A stretch of 64,000 nt of DNA from Candidatus Methanosuratincola subterraneus (GTDB lineage Archaea; Thermoproteota; Methanomethylicia; Methanomethylicales; Methanomethylicaceae), in assembly GCA_004028775.1 (NCBI GenBank), contig RXGA01000004.1, positions 26,172-90,171 of the forward strand. Direction: 5' to 3'. The position numbers were made by a program, and so were the translations under genes. Positions 1 through 9,584 of this stretch are shown piece after piece. The notes below the pieces were generated by a model. It saw nothing but the letters and a program-made list of their open reading frames with translations, did not search any database and had not been told where the DNA came from. The first letter of the stretch is position 1. Each line of letters starts with the position of its first letter.

Positions 1-965
1 GGCTTTGAGGCTTTGAAATCGCCTTCGGAGTAATTGGCGTTAATCACTGCGCTTATTGCCCTCCTGCAATCCTCGCTTGAGACTGGATCGTCTTCGTGGG
101 TCGTGGGGGTGTGGAATATGAGCGGGACTATCCCTGCCCCAGCTAAGCTTTCGGCCAGGGCAGTAGGCAATGCCGCGCCCCCCACGTTTCTAAAAGGACC
201 CGGGTGAACTAAGGGAGCAACAAGGAGACATCTTCCATTTTCATTTTTGAAACTGAGTGTCCTGATTTCAACATCCTTGGTAACTGAAAGCCTTTTCAGG
301 TCATTTTCAAGAAATTCGCTTTCGTCAAGAATGAATGAGGCTATGAAAGACCTGAACAAGGAAACGCTCCCAACGCCAAGGATTTTTTTCCCAACGTCCT
401 CTATCCTTGAATAATAGAGTTTCGCAGTCATGATTGAGACTGCGCAAGTCAGGATAAACATGAGAACTCCATAAGCAAAAAGGATCCCTTCAAAAATAAA
501 GATCACAGCTGAATGCACGAGTACTATTGAAGTCGGTTGCGCCAGGCTTTCAAACAACTCTCTGATGCCTTTATCCTTGGAAACTGCCGCAATAACTATG
601 TATTCGTAAACAACTACGACTCCGCAAGTCAGGAAATATGTTCGCTCGAGGATCAAACTGTTTACAAATGCCTTGGCTAATAGCCCGCCAATCAATATGC
701 CAATCCCGACAAAAATTATTCCGAATAAAATCAGGCCTAACGCTCTCCTTGCAGTCAAAAACCCGTCCTTCTTGCATATCATATGCCCGCATATTATTCC
801 TGACAAACCAAGCGAGATCGCACCGTCAATCAGACCAACAGTGATCCCTTCTGAGCCCAATGCAAGCCAGTATGAGATGGTGCAAAACAACATTCCAATA
901 AGCATGATTTGGACTGCTAAGAATGATTTGCTGGGCAAACTAAAAAAAGATCTATACTTTTTCAT
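1..965 (-). CDS. DUF2070 family membrane protein, C-terminus beyond the window
   Basis: Reading the minus strand from an ATG at 965 gives about 321 codons with no stop before the window edge. The first half holds five or six hydrophobic segments. A soluble part follows with the motif HPGPFRNVGG near residue 250 and then HTPTTHEDD, both characteristic of the archaeal DUF2070 family, whose function is unknown. The His/Asp-rich motifs suggest a metal-dependent active site facing one side of the membrane (inference). The gene diverges from the metallo-beta-lactamase gene at 1061. The family is about 550-600 aa long, so roughly half is missing. Confidence 0.85.
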   Translation of the reverse strand, partial: MKKYRSFFSLPSKSFLAVQIMLIGMLFCTISYWLALGSEGITVGLIDGAISLGLSGIICGHMICKKDGFLTARRALGLILFGIIFVGIGILIGGLLAKAFVNSLILERTYFLTCGVVVVYEYIVIAAVSKDKGIRELFESLAQPTSIVLVHSAVIFIFEGILFAYGVLMFILTCAVSIMTAKLYYSRIEDVGKKILGVGSVSLFRSFIASFILDESEFLENDLKRLSVTKDVEIRTLSFKNENGRCLLVAPLVHPGPFRNVGGAALPTALAESLAGAGIVPLIFHTPTTHEDDPVSSEDCRRAISAVINANYSEGDFKASK

Positions 966-1060
966 CAATTGAGAAGTAAAGTCCAACTGATTATCATCTC
1001 ATCGATAACTTGCTATTCAACAAAAGTTAAAAACTTATTCAGAAGAACCCTGTATGTCGG

Positions 1061-2056
1061 GTGCGGTGTTTGTTCTCGGTAAAATGGCAGAACGGGGTTC
1101 TTGTGGAGTCAAAAGGGTTTTCCATAGTTCTCGACCCTATGAAAAAGGTCGAGTCCGCAGACTTTGCATTCATTTCCCACGCCCACATGGACCACACTAA
1201 TGCCTTTACCGACTCCAACAAAATCAAGTATTCGACTAAAGAGACAGCCGCACTCTACGAAGCAGTCGCTGATCGAAAGACAAAAAACGTCGTATCATGC
1301 GCCTATGGTCAGAGTCTCTCCGTCCATGACACGAGACTAAAAGTGGTGAATTCCGGGCATGTTTTTGGTTCAGCAGCGCTCCTTCTAGTGCATGACAATG
1401 TGACTTTTTTTTACACGGGAGACTTCAATTTTGCTAATACATTAACCCAGAATGCCATCTCCCCTCAGGAATGTGATATTCTCGTTATCGAGACAACCTA
1501 TGGCCGTCCAGACTTTGTTTTCCCCAGCCGTGAGGACGTCTATGACCAGATAGTTCAGTGGGCTGCCTCCACAATAATGCATGGCGATATCCCTTGCTTC
1601 CTGGTTTACCCCGTCGGAAAGGCACAGGAGATTACGCGGCTGTTCAACCTCTTCACCTCAATCCCGGTAGTCACACACCCTTCAATAACGAGGGCAAATG
1701 CAACCGTGAACTCGTTCGGGGGAGACCTGGCTTTTTATGACCTAGCCGGTGCTGGAGAGGAAATACTCAAGTCAGGTAATTGCGTATGCCTCTTCCCAAC
1801 TTCCCTCAATAGCAGGGCTATAAAGATGGTATACCCGAGAGCCAGGGTGGCGACAGTAACCGGTTGGGGGCTGACCTTCGGAAAAAGAAGCGCTGACACA
1901 ACTTTCGTCCTCAGCAGCCATGCTGATTACCTGCAACTATTGAGCTTCGTTAAAGAATGCAACCCGAAAAAAGTCTATACGATCCACGGTTACTCAGAAA
2001 TCTTTGCTAACAAACTTAAAAGGTTGGGGTTCGATTCAGCCCCTCTTGAAGTCTAG
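1061..2056 (+). CDS. Metallo-beta-lactamase-fold hydrolase, CPSF/exonuclease-like
   Basis: A 331-aa protein with the metal-binding motif SHAHMDH near residue 40, a second motif TGDFNF near residue 125, ETTYG near residue 150, and late SSHAD and TIHGY motifs. This is the pattern of archaeal mRNA 3'-end-processing-exonuclease-like proteins (COG1236), which act on RNA or DNA in the cytoplasm. It is shorter than full beta-CASP nucleases of about 420 aa. The start is GTG at 1061; an A/T-rich box about 30 nt upstream fits a leaderless transcript. It ends 4 bp before the convergent Sec61 beta gene. The exact substrate cannot be told. Confidence 0.8.
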   Translation: MRCLFSVKWQNGVLVESKGFSIVLDPMKKVESADFAFISHAHMDHTNAFTDSNKIKYSTKETAALYEAVADRKTKNVVSCAYGQSLSVHDTRLKVVNSGHVFGSAALLLVHDNVTFFYTGDFNFANTLTQNAISPQECDILVIETTYGRPDFVFPSREDVYDQIVQWAASTIMHGDIPCFLVYPVGKAQEITRLFNLFTSIPVVTHPSITRANATVNSFGGDLAFYDLAGAGEEILKSGNCVCLFPTSLNSRAIKMVYPRARVATVTGWGLTFGKRSADTTFVLSSHADYLQLLSFVKECNPKKVYTIHGYSEIFANKLKRLGFDSAPLEV

Positions 2057-2060
2057 CTAA

Positions 2061-2228
2061 CTAGCCGAAGAGGACATGTGCCAGAATTACGGTCCCCATC
2101 AGCATGATCGATGCAATAACGACGTAGTGGGGTCTTATCTTTATTCCATGCGTCTCATCTTCGAAGAACCTCATCAACCCCGCGCCAGACATTGGCATTG
2201 GCGCCCTTTCTTTCTGCTTACCTGGCAA
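2061..2228 (-). CDS. secG: Preprotein translocase Sec61 beta subunit (SecG)
   Basis: A 55-aa protein that is easily missed because it starts with TTG. The TTG lies six bases after a good ribosome site (GAGGTG). The N-terminal half contains MSGAGLMRFFEDE, a hallmark of archaeal Sec61 beta, followed by GIKI and one transmembrane segment (residues ~33-53) that ends at the stop codon. It is the small tail-anchored subunit of the SecYEG/Sec61 translocon in the cytoplasmic membrane. It stands alone between convergent and divergent neighbours (MBL protein, glyA). Confidence 0.93.
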   Translation of the reverse strand: MPGKQKERAPMPMSGAGLMRFFEDETHGIKIRPHYVVIASIMLMGTVILAHVLFG

Positions 2229-2328
2229 AGCAACCACCTCTTCAGGAGATCACTCCATTATTTTTAAACATTATGTATATTATGCCCTTAATCCAATAAT
2301 AAGTTGTTTCTTGCTAGGAGGCATCTCT

Positions 2329-3648
2329 ATGCCAGATTCAAACAGAGAAAAGTTCGAGCGCGTCCTGAAAAGTATAGAGGATCACCACCGTGCATTAACA
2401 ACCTCCTTACCAATGATAGCCAGCGAAAACGTCCCGAGCCCTTCGGTTAGGGAAGCCTTGGCAAGCGATTTTGGAAACCGATATGCCGAAGGCTGGGTTG
2501 GCGAGCGTGTTTATGCGGGGTGTAAATATCTAGATGAAGTCGAGAGCATTGCGATCGAATTGGGGAAAGCCCTCTTCCATGGCGAATTTGTTGACGTAAG
2601 ACCCATCTCAGGCGTTTTCGCAAACCTGGCGACCTTCTCCGCATTCACCAACCCGGGGGATGTGATCTTCTCGTGCTCCATACCAACTGGGGGTCACATA
2701 AGCCATGCCAAGGAGAAGTTGGGCGGCACGGCCGGATTGATAAGGAAGCTTGACGTTCAGAATTATCCATTTGATATAGATGATTTCAACATCGATCTAG
2801 ACGAGACCGAGAAGATGGTTCGTGAATTGGATGCTCAGGGCAAAAAACCGAAGATGTTTATCCTTGGCGCGAGCGTGTTTCTCTTCCCACACCCCGTTAA
2901 GGAGATAGTGGATCTTGCGAAGACTTACGGTGCGAAGGTAGTTTACGATGCCGCTCATGTAGCAGGCCTAATTGCTGGCGGGATCTTTCAAGACCCCCTG
3001 AACGACGGCGTGGACGCCATGACTATGAGCACCCACAAGACCCTGGCAGGTCCGCAGCATGGTACCATCGTTTCATGGGAAAAGTACGCAGAACCATTAA
3101 AGAAGGCTGTTTTCCCTGGTTTGTCGAGCAATCACCATCTTCATGCAGTGGCAGGGGTTGCAATAGCATTCGCGGAGGCTATGGAATTCTACAAGGAATA
3201 CGCAAGGGCGATTGTGATGAATTCCAAGGCCTTAGCACAAGCTCTTTATGAGCGCGGCATAGATGCCCTCTATGAAAAGAGAGGATTTACTGAGTCGCAC
3301 ATAGTTCTAGTTGACGTCACCAAATACGGCAACGGCTTTGAAATTGAGAAGAAATTGGAAGCTGCTAACATTATCGTGAACAGGAACCTTCTTCCTTACG
3401 ACAAGAAGATGGGGAGGGACTACAGGGCTCCTGGCGGGATCCGGCTTGGTACACAGGAATTGACACGCCTTGGGATGAAGAAATCAGAGATGGTAGAGAT
3501 CGCTGAATTGATGAAGTCAGTTATAGTTGATGGGGACGATCCAAAGGAAGTGGCCCAAAAGGTTTCAGAGCTGCGTGCCCCGTTCCAGAAGGTCCAATAC
3601 TGCTTCTCTAACCAAACCGATGCCTATCAGCATATAAAGATAAGATAA
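2329..3648 (+). CDS. glyA: Serine hydroxymethyltransferase
   Basis: PLP enzyme interconverting serine and glycine with a C1 carrier (tetrahydrofolate or, in methanogens, tetrahydromethanopterin). Recognised by PMIASENVPS near the N-terminus, GNRYAEG, YDAAHVAGL, and the PLP-lysine motif STHKTLAGPQHG around residue 235. At 439 aa it has the usual family length. I start it at ATG 2329, which follows an AGGAGG ribosome site at 2316-2321; the TTG at 2311 is in frame but lies before that site. It is apparently monocistronic, followed 33 bp later by a CBS protein. Confidence 0.95.
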   Translation: MPDSNREKFERVLKSIEDHHRALTTSLPMIASENVPSPSVREALASDFGNRYAEGWVGERVYAGCKYLDEVESIAIELGKALFHGEFVDVRPISGVFANLATFSAFTNPGDVIFSCSIPTGGHISHAKEKLGGTAGLIRKLDVQNYPFDIDDFNIDLDETEKMVRELDAQGKKPKMFILGASVFLFPHPVKEIVDLAKTYGAKVVYDAAHVAGLIAGGIFQDPLNDGVDAMTMSTHKTLAGPQHGTIVSWEKYAEPLKKAVFPGLSSNHHLHAVAGVAIAFAEAMEFYKEYARAIVMNSKALAQALYERGIDALYEKRGFTESHIVLVDVTKYGNGFEIEKKLEAANIIVNRNLLPYDKKMGRDYRAPGGIRLGTQELTRLGMKKSEMVEIAELMKSVIVDGDDPKEVAQKVSELRAPFQKVQYCFSNQTDAYQHIKIR

Positions 3649-3681
3649 ATCTGATAATTGAAATTCATAAGGCGATAGCGT

Positions 3682-4512
3682 TTGAAAGTATCTGATTTGA
3701 TGAACCAAAATGTAATGTACGTAGAAGTCCCAGGGAGCAGGGATCAGGTCCTCAGGATTCTACAGGAAAAGAAGATCTCTGGGATGCCTGCTGTAAAAAA
3801 GGGAACGAAACAACTGGTAGGAATAATCACCAGAGAAGATATCCTGAGGCACCCTGATGAGGAGCAGATCGCTCTCATAATGAACAGGAACGTAATTAGT
3901 CTGGATATTGACGCTTCCTTTGATGAATGCCTGCGTATAATGAAAGAGAAGGGCTTTCGAAGGATTCCGGTAGTCTCGAAGGGAGAGTTGAAGGGGATCA
4001 TTACAGTGGGCGATATAGTCCACAAAATAATCGCCAATTCCTCCTCGACTGCAAGGGTCTCTGATTATATGCGCAAAAAAATGTTAGCAATTTGGGGCTC
4101 GACCCCTGTTAACATAGCAAGCCAAATAATGCACATGGCCGGGGAGTATGTCGCCCTTGTGCTGGACAATGAAGAAAGAATTGCTGGCATCGTCTCAAAC
4201 ACCGATTTGATACGACTAGTAGAGATGAAATTGGAAGAAAAAAAGTCCGTCTTGAAGTCCGGATCAGAGTCCCAAGAATGGGATTGGGAGACTTCCTCAG
4301 TGCTCTATATCTCCAAAGAGAGGATTTCTTTGCCTTCCATTCCTTTCCATCAGATCATGTCCACCCCATGTATAACCATCAGTGAATCATCAACTATAGC
4401 CGAATGCGCGAACATAATGCTAAGGCATAACATAGATCAGTTGCCCGTCACAAACCTCCGGGATAAGGTGGTTGGGATCATCTTTGACATCGATCTGGTG
4501 AAGTCACTGTGA
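3682..4512 (+). CDS. CBS-domain protein with four CBS motifs
   Basis: A 276-aa protein made of CBS motifs. Typical starts such as MKVSDLMNQNV (residue 1), IMNRNVISLD (about 72), VSDYMRKKM (about 127) and FHQIMSTPCITI (about 215) mark two Bateman modules. Such modules bind adenine nucleotides or S-adenosylmethionine and act as cytoplasmic energy or ligand sensors. No enzymatic domain is attached, so the partner is unknown. The start is TTG. Its 3' end overlaps the end of the convergent polC gene by 9 bp. Confidence 0.85.
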   Translation: MKVSDLMNQNVMYVEVPGSRDQVLRILQEKKISGMPAVKKGTKQLVGIITREDILRHPDEEQIALIMNRNVISLDIDASFDECLRIMKEKGFRRIPVVSKGELKGIITVGDIVHKIIANSSSTARVSDYMRKKMLAIWGSTPVNIASQIMHMAGEYVALVLDNEERIAGIVSNTDLIRLVEMKLEEKKSVLKSGSESQEWDWETSSVLYISKERISLPSIPFHQIMSTPCITISESSTIAECANIMLRHNIDQLPVTNLRDKVVGIIFDIDLVKSL

Positions 4513-7500
4513 CCCGATGAACTGCTTCAGGTCAATTGCCTTTTCTGAATGATTTTTGGCGTTTCTATTCTCCTCATTTTCTTGGTCTTCGTTTATCAGC
4601 ATATTGAGGCCTCTGCCGATAAGCGCTATCTGCTGCTTGACAAAGGGGCTCAGATTGTATCTTTCAGCGAGAGTGGTAGCCGCTTCAAGATACTTCTTGA
4701 CGTTTCCCTGGTGCACAGTTAAAATCACGTTCCCCTGGCACTTCAGGCATATGCCTTTCAGCGGCATCCTGCGGTACTTTGCCCCACACTTCGTGCATCT
4801 TAGGTTTTGGGTCGAAAACGCCCTCAAGTTGCCCGCCAGGTCTGGTATGAAGTGATGTTTTAGCAGCCTCTCTGCAACGTCGGTACAGTCTACAGCCAGA
4901 ATTTTGTCTGCTAGGCATAACTGCCTCTCTACTTTGTCAATCATCGACTTTATTTGATCATAGAGCGTCGTAAGGGGACCACGATCGATCCTTTCAGTAT
5001 GGATTGAGAACCTCAGACCGCTGTACTGCTCTGGGGTTCTCAATTTGTCTTTTACAATATTGAGGCATTTCAAGGCTTCCTTAGGCTCTCTATACTCCTC
5101 ACACATTCTGTAAAATTCGAGCGGGAGCGGTGCAGTAGTCTCCATGTTGTGGCATTCGTCGTCGACTTCTGTAGGATCTATTGTAGTGGTCACCACAAGC
5201 GGAGCATCCATCAGACCGCCTATCTTATCTGGCAGGTATGCTTTTGAAAAGTCTATGAACGCCTCCAGAGCAAGCATTATTGCGTCTTCATCACCGTCGC
5301 AGTTTCTCCTCTTTGCTGCGTGCCAGAAAGGATGCGCGTAACAGACCTTGGCTTCAGTAAACCCTATCACCCTGCCTATTATGCCTGCTGAAGTGTGTGG
5401 CGCCAACCCTATCACGATGTGCCCAACGAGGTCTTCGTAATTATTGAGATTGTAAAAAGGAGCCATGCCATAGGTCTTAGTCAACATCTCGTCGACGTAT
5501 CTGGCAGCCCTGAGCAGGTACTCTCCACAACTCTTTGGGACTATTACGTCCTGAACTTTCAATTCGAGAATTTGGTCTGGTTCATTCAGATCTTTACCAA
5601 AAATATCTTTGGTATACCCCAATGCTTTCAGTTTCTCAACACTGACATGGGCTTCAGCTGGCTTGAAGTGAGTCAAAGGGGCATTCGTAATGTCGTATCT
5701 TACCGTTCCATCTTTGTATACGAATATCTTGTGCTTGCTTCTCAAGAAGCCCTTGTCTAATATCTCGGGCACCTTTGTGGGGTTGGACAGCCCCTTAACG
5801 CCCTTTATGGCTGCATCTTTCCTTATCCCGTACTTTCTTACAAGTTTGGGGAATTCCTCGAGGGATATTGATCTTTGCTCATATGGAACCGCTTCGGCCC
5901 CGCACTGGGGGCAGACCTCTTTCCCGCTTTCACAGGTGAAATAGTTCCTTTGGTTGCAGTTGTTGCACTTGTAAATTTTAACCGTCATTTCTCCGCATAT
6001 TGAGCAGACTCTTTCATAGGTTGTTCGGTTGCATTTCCTGCAATGCCTTATGTTGATTGTCGTAACGAAGCTCTTGTTTGAAGCCGCTTTGACCAAGTCC
6101 CTTTGGGGGCCACCAGCAAGTCCAACAGGGAATAGGACATGGGTCGGGGGGCTCATTACCCTCTCACGTGCCTTCTCTGGTCTTCCCATTCGAGCGCCAA
6201 TGAAGCTTCTCCCCTTTGCCCTCAAAACAATTCCCGAGGTTTCACTTAAAAATTCAAGTGGGGATCGAAGCGAGGATGTCTTTTCTGAAGATAACAGCGC
6301 CTCTAAAATTGGAAGATCATCAAAAACCAACATGCCCTCCACTTTTCGATGGGGTATACAAGCAAGCTCCAGAAATTCCTTCACCTCTTTTTGCGGTAAC
6401 TTGAACCTGTTCCCTTGGCGTTCTGAGGTAAACCATTTCTTAATCGCAATGATTTCCTCTACCTTTAGCCTCTCCCAGAAATAGGTGTACCTGGGGTGGA
6501 GGGGTGCTCCTAGCACCTTTGAGATAGAAAGTGCCTCTTCAGGTGTTGGCTTGACCAATGTTGGATGGTTAATGAAATCATTGAACCTCTCCACCATTAT
6601 TCCAAGGCGATCCGAAGCGAGGTCATTCCGACCATTGAATTTCTGCTTAATTTCGAGCTTCATTTCCTCGGCCCAAATCTCTTCGCAGTAGCCAGGCGGC
6701 ATCAACCTGTGATTATTCTCAAGAAACTCCCCATATGCAACAGACATATCCCCAAGAAAAAGTATCTTGTCGACCTGTTCTTTTACACGCTCGGCTGTGA
6801 CCTCATCTTCAAGCCTTAGTACGTCGCCATTCTTAAGCTTCACAATTGGTCCTTCAATGCCATCTACAGGCGTTATTGTTGCACTTTTTCCTGGTCTCTC
6901 GACTCTTAGTTGAGTTCCAACTGCTATGAAGCTCTCAAGGATGATCATGGTGACTGGGTTTATCCCTACACAAGCCAGACCTGTGTTCCTGGCTCTCCCG
7001 TACCTCAACCTGAAGCCGCCAAACCTCGAAGGGTGAGCGAATATGGGTCTTCCACCGACTATATCGACAAGGTATTTTATGTCTGGAGAAATTCCAGTAA
7101 ATTCTTTTTCTTCTTTCTTTTCTTCTTTCTTTATTTTAGTTAGCCAATCCCAATCAGTAAAGCCTAATTTTTCGACTACCTTTTTCAGCTTTGAAGCCTT
7201 GCCATATACGCCGTCGTTAACAACTCTCAGCGCCCCCCCTCTAACGCAATTGGTTTCGATTCTGGGGAGATTTCTATATACTGAAACTTGAATGTTGTCC
7301 GTCTGAGGACCAGTGATCTCGATTGGTATGTTCGGGAGGAGCCGCCTCAAATCGTCGTCAGAAGGGTGGTATTGGAAGTTGGAGACCTTCCTCTCGTACA
7401 ACCTCAACTCTTCTATGAACCTCCCGATCTCTTCTTCAGTGATCTTATACCTGTCCAGATGGAGCAGCTTCCTGATCTTCTCGGCAAAAAGGACTGTCAG

Positions 7501-7956
7501 TGCCTGCTCAGTGCCTCCAGCTGACCTCATCGGTCCTGCATAGTAAACTGCTAAATACTTGCTACCGTCTGGGTTCGTTTTAATTTTCAGCTTCTCGATG
7601 CCTTGGAGGGGCGCTGCCGTTATACCCTCAGTGACGATTGCCAGGGCCGTTCGCATCGCGTAATCTGCCGCTTTTTCATCCTCGAACTTGCCGTATTTTC
7701 CGTTGACTATCTCCTCAATTATCGTAAATCCTGTCTGCTCCCGTGAATACTTCAGGTCTAGCTCTCTGATCCTTTCAGCAACTCCTTTGAGGCCTATCAA
7801 CCCCTCAACTCTTGAAGCCAAATCTTGGGCTTTGTAGATCTCAACATATTCCTTGGGATCCAAACCTTTTTTCCTGGCTTCCTGTGCAAGTGAGTAAAGT
7901 TCTGAAGTCCTATTTTCCAATGACTGAAAATACTCTGAATGCTCCCCTGAAGTCAC
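4504..7956 (-). CDS. polC: DNA polymerase II (PolD) large subunit DP2
   Basis: 1150 aa, the full length for the catalytic subunit of the archaeal replicative polymerase PolD. Visible are GGTEQALT, an extended family-D core, two zinc-binding clusters in the middle (CRKCN...CSICG and CNNCN...CPQCG, residues ~640-690), the acidic catalytic motif NCDGDED near residue 880 and a C-terminal zinc module CTKCG...CLKCQG near residue 1060. No intein is present. The ATG overlaps the stop of the upstream polyprenol-kinase-like gene by 4 bases, so translation is coupled. The small subunit DP1 is not in this window. PolD argues against a classical Sulfolobales or Thermoproteales host. Confidence 0.97.
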   Translation of the reverse strand: MTSGEHSEYFQSLENRTSELYSLAQEARKKGLDPKEYVEIYKAQDLASRVEGLIGLKGVAERIRELDLKYSREQTGFTIIEEIVNGKYGKFEDEKAADYAMRTALAIVTEGITAAPLQGIEKLKIKTNPDGSKYLAVYYAGPMRSAGGTEQALTVLFAEKIRKLLHLDRYKITEEEIGRFIEELRLYERKVSNFQYHPSDDDLRRLLPNIPIEITGPQTDNIQVSVYRNLPRIETNCVRGGALRVVNDGVYGKASKLKKVVEKLGFTDWDWLTKIKKEEKKEEKEFTGISPDIKYLVDIVGGRPIFAHPSRFGGFRLRYGRARNTGLACVGINPVTMIILESFIAVGTQLRVERPGKSATITPVDGIEGPIVKLKNGDVLRLEDEVTAERVKEQVDKILFLGDMSVAYGEFLENNHRLMPPGYCEEIWAEEMKLEIKQKFNGRNDLASDRLGIMVERFNDFINHPTLVKPTPEEALSISKVLGAPLHPRYTYFWERLKVEEIIAIKKWFTSERQGNRFKLPQKEVKEFLELACIPHRKVEGMLVFDDLPILEALLSSEKTSSLRSPLEFLSETSGIVLRAKGRSFIGARMGRPEKARERVMSPPTHVLFPVGLAGGPQRDLVKAASNKSFVTTINIRHCRKCNRTTYERVCSICGEMTVKIYKCNNCNQRNYFTCESGKEVCPQCGAEAVPYEQRSISLEEFPKLVRKYGIRKDAAIKGVKGLSNPTKVPEILDKGFLRSKHKIFVYKDGTVRYDITNAPLTHFKPAEAHVSVEKLKALGYTKDIFGKDLNEPDQILELKVQDVIVPKSCGEYLLRAARYVDEMLTKTYGMAPFYNLNNYEDLVGHIVIGLAPHTSAGIIGRVIGFTEAKVCYAHPFWHAAKRRNCDGDEDAIMLALEAFIDFSKAYLPDKIGGLMDAPLVVTTTIDPTEVDDECHNMETTAPLPLEFYRMCEEYREPKEALKCLNIVKDKLRTPEQYSGLRFSIHTERIDRGPLTTLYDQIKSMIDKVERQLCLADKILAVDCTDVAERLLKHHFIPDLAGNLRAFSTQNLRCTKCGAKYRRMPLKGICLKCQGNVILTVHQGNVKKYLEAATTLAERYNLSPFVKQQIALIGRGLNMLINEDQENEENRNAKNHSEKAIDLKQFIGSQ

Positions 7957-8531
7957 AGAAGCGCCCCTCCTAATTCAACAACCATTACCATTAATAAAGG
8001 CATGATAAAGTTGTCATCAAAACCGAAATCTATCAGATCAATTAAGCAGAAGACAAATCCCAAAACTATTGAAACAATCAGACTTCCACCTAATGATAAT
8101 GATATGAAAAATGCTGAAAGCCCACCTGCTGCAGTCCCTTCCCAGCTCTTTCCATTTTTCAAGCGGTGCCTCCCGATCCCAGTCCCAATTATTGCAGCTG
8201 CCGCATCTGAAAGTAGGGCAGCGCTTAACCCAACCACCACTGAAAATTCCTTAAAGAAGTAAATCGAGACGACTGCTGCTACGCAAAAATATACGTTGGC
8301 AGCAATTGCAGTCCTCTCCTTCATTCTCTGAATCATGGAAGCCATTCTCGGCAAAGGAAATAATGAATGCACCCTGACTCTAACATATTCCAAAACAACA
8401 AACACCAAAAGCGCCATTGCAGTATATAGTATTGTCAAATCCCTTTGGAAAAAAATATAAAATAATGGGACAGAGATGCCGGTCAAATGAATGGATTTTC
8501 TAACGAACTCTTTTTCAAGCTCCTCTCTCAT
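7953..8531 (-). CDS. SEC59/dolichol-kinase-like or CDP-diglyceride-synthase-like membrane protein
   Basis: A 192-aa protein with six or so hydrophobic segments and the motif GLSAALLSDAAAAIIG followed by GKSWEGT. This is the signature shared by dolichol/phytol kinases (SEC59/VTE5) and cytidylyltransferases. It probably phosphorylates or cytidylates an isoprenoid alcohol or lipid intermediate in the membrane. It overlaps GGGP synthase upstream (17 bp) and polC downstream (4 bp), and the GGGP synthase neighbour supports a lipid role. Substrate assignment is inference. Confidence 0.78.
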   Translation of the reverse strand: MREELEKEFVRKSIHLTGISVPLFYIFFQRDLTILYTAMALLVFVVLEYVRVRVHSLFPLPRMASMIQRMKERTAIAANVYFCVAAVVSIYFFKEFSVVVGLSAALLSDAAAAIIGTGIGRHRLKNGKSWEGTAAGGLSAFFISLSLGGSLIVSIVLGFVFCLIDLIDFGFDDNFIMPLLMVMVVELGGALL

Positions 8532-9276
8532 TTACCCCTTCCTCAATTCCCCCGATGATCTCTTTCAGCCCGACTATGCCTCTCTCTTCAACAACATTCC
8601 CTGTCACTATTATCTCGGCTCCTGCTTTTGCCAGCTCCTTGGCCTGCTCCCTTGTCTTTATTCCGCCTCCAACAACCAGTCTAACCTCCGAAGCAACTTT
8701 CCTTACGAGCTGGACCATGCTAGGTGGAACAGGTGCTTCAACGCCAGAGCCCCTCTCGAGATAAACAAACCTCATTCCCATGTATTGGGCAGCCAAAGAG
8801 TATATGGCAGCAACCTCGGGCTTGTCATGGGGTATCGTCATCGCCTGGCTTATGAAACCTGCAGTCCCTCCTGGACTTATTATTATGTATCCAAGGGGTA
8901 TCGCCTCAAGATTATACGCCCTGACCGTCCTGGCACCAATTGCCTGCGCTCCAGTAATGTAGTAAACATTGCTTGAGTTCAGTACAGACATGAACCATAC
9001 TGCGTCGGCGTACCTGCTTATCCCGAAAAGACTGCCTGGGAAGAGGATCACGGGGAGGCTAGAACCTGACTTCAAACCCTTTATCAGTTCATCAAGCAAT
9101 TCACCGCCAACGCAAGTTGAACCGCCTATCATGAAGGCACTAGTCCCAAGCTTCTCCCCTTCAAGAGCAATGGAACGTGCTTGTTCGGGCGTACATTTGT
9201 CCGGATCGATTAGCGTTAGATGTATGCATCCCATTTTTCTTATCTGGTCGTTTAGATAGCTTTCAACTCGTCGCAT
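8515..9276 (-). CDS. (S)-3-O-geranylgeranylglyceryl phosphate synthase
   Basis: Makes the first ether bond of archaeal lipids from sn-glycerol-1-phosphate and geranylgeranyl diphosphate. A TIM-barrel protein with HLTLIDPDK near the N-terminus, GGSTCV, YLERGSG and the phosphate-binding VVGGGIKT and ADIIVTGN-like loops, here AGAEIIVTGNVVEE. I start at ATG 9276 (253 aa), which overlaps the end of the Elf1 gene by 14 bp and is preceded by GGGGAAAAG; an in-frame ATG 30 bases upstream is possible. It is in a minus-strand operon with Elf1 and the SEC59-like protein. Confidence 0.93.
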   Translation of the reverse strand: MRRVESYLNDQIRKMGCIHLTLIDPDKCTPEQARSIALEGEKLGTSAFMIGGSTCVGGELLDELIKGLKSGSSLPVILFPGSLFGISRYADAVWFMSVLNSSNVYYITGAQAIGARTVRAYNLEAIPLGYIIISPGGTAGFISQAMTIPHDKPEVAAIYSLAAQYMGMRFVYLERGSGVEAPVPPSMVQLVRKVASEVRLVVGGGIKTREQAKELAKAGAEIIVTGNVVEERGIVGLKEIIGGIEEGVNERGA

Positions 9277-9523
9277 TCTTTTCCCCGCCGTAATATTTGT
9301 CAACAAATTTTCCGTATGCGTCGACTGCCTGTTCTACCGATGATACTGCAACTTCATCATTGATGTTGCATCTTCCGCACTTGACCTCAGCAACACCCGC
9401 CTCTCTGTTGATTTCGATCGCAAGTGTCTTCTCTCCGCAGTTGGGACAAGGGAAAATCTTCGGTATGCTCTTTTTCATTCGGCGTACTGTCTTTTTCCTC
9501 TTCCTTCCACCCACAGTGATCAT
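9263..9523 (-). CDS. Elf1-like transcription elongation factor (zinc ribbon)
   Basis: An 86-aa basic protein: a Lys/Arg-rich N-terminus (GRKRKKTVRRMKK) followed by a zinc ribbon with CPNCG and, about 25 residues on, CGRCN. A C-terminal segment VDAYGKFVDKYYG resembles the end of the eukaryotic Elf1 domain. Elf1 binds RNA polymerase during elongation. The alternative start GTG-Gly would remove three residues. First gene of a minus-strand cluster with GGGP synthase and PolD. Confidence 0.85.
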   Translation of the reverse strand: MITVGGRKRKKTVRRMKKSIPKIFPCPNCGEKTLAIEINREAGVAEVKCGRCNINDEVAVSSVEQAVDAYGKFVDKYYGGEKNATS

Positions 9524-9584
9524 CCCTTCGAGTATCTTGCTTACCCTCTAAAAACATTCATTAATAACCTTTCTACAACCTGTT

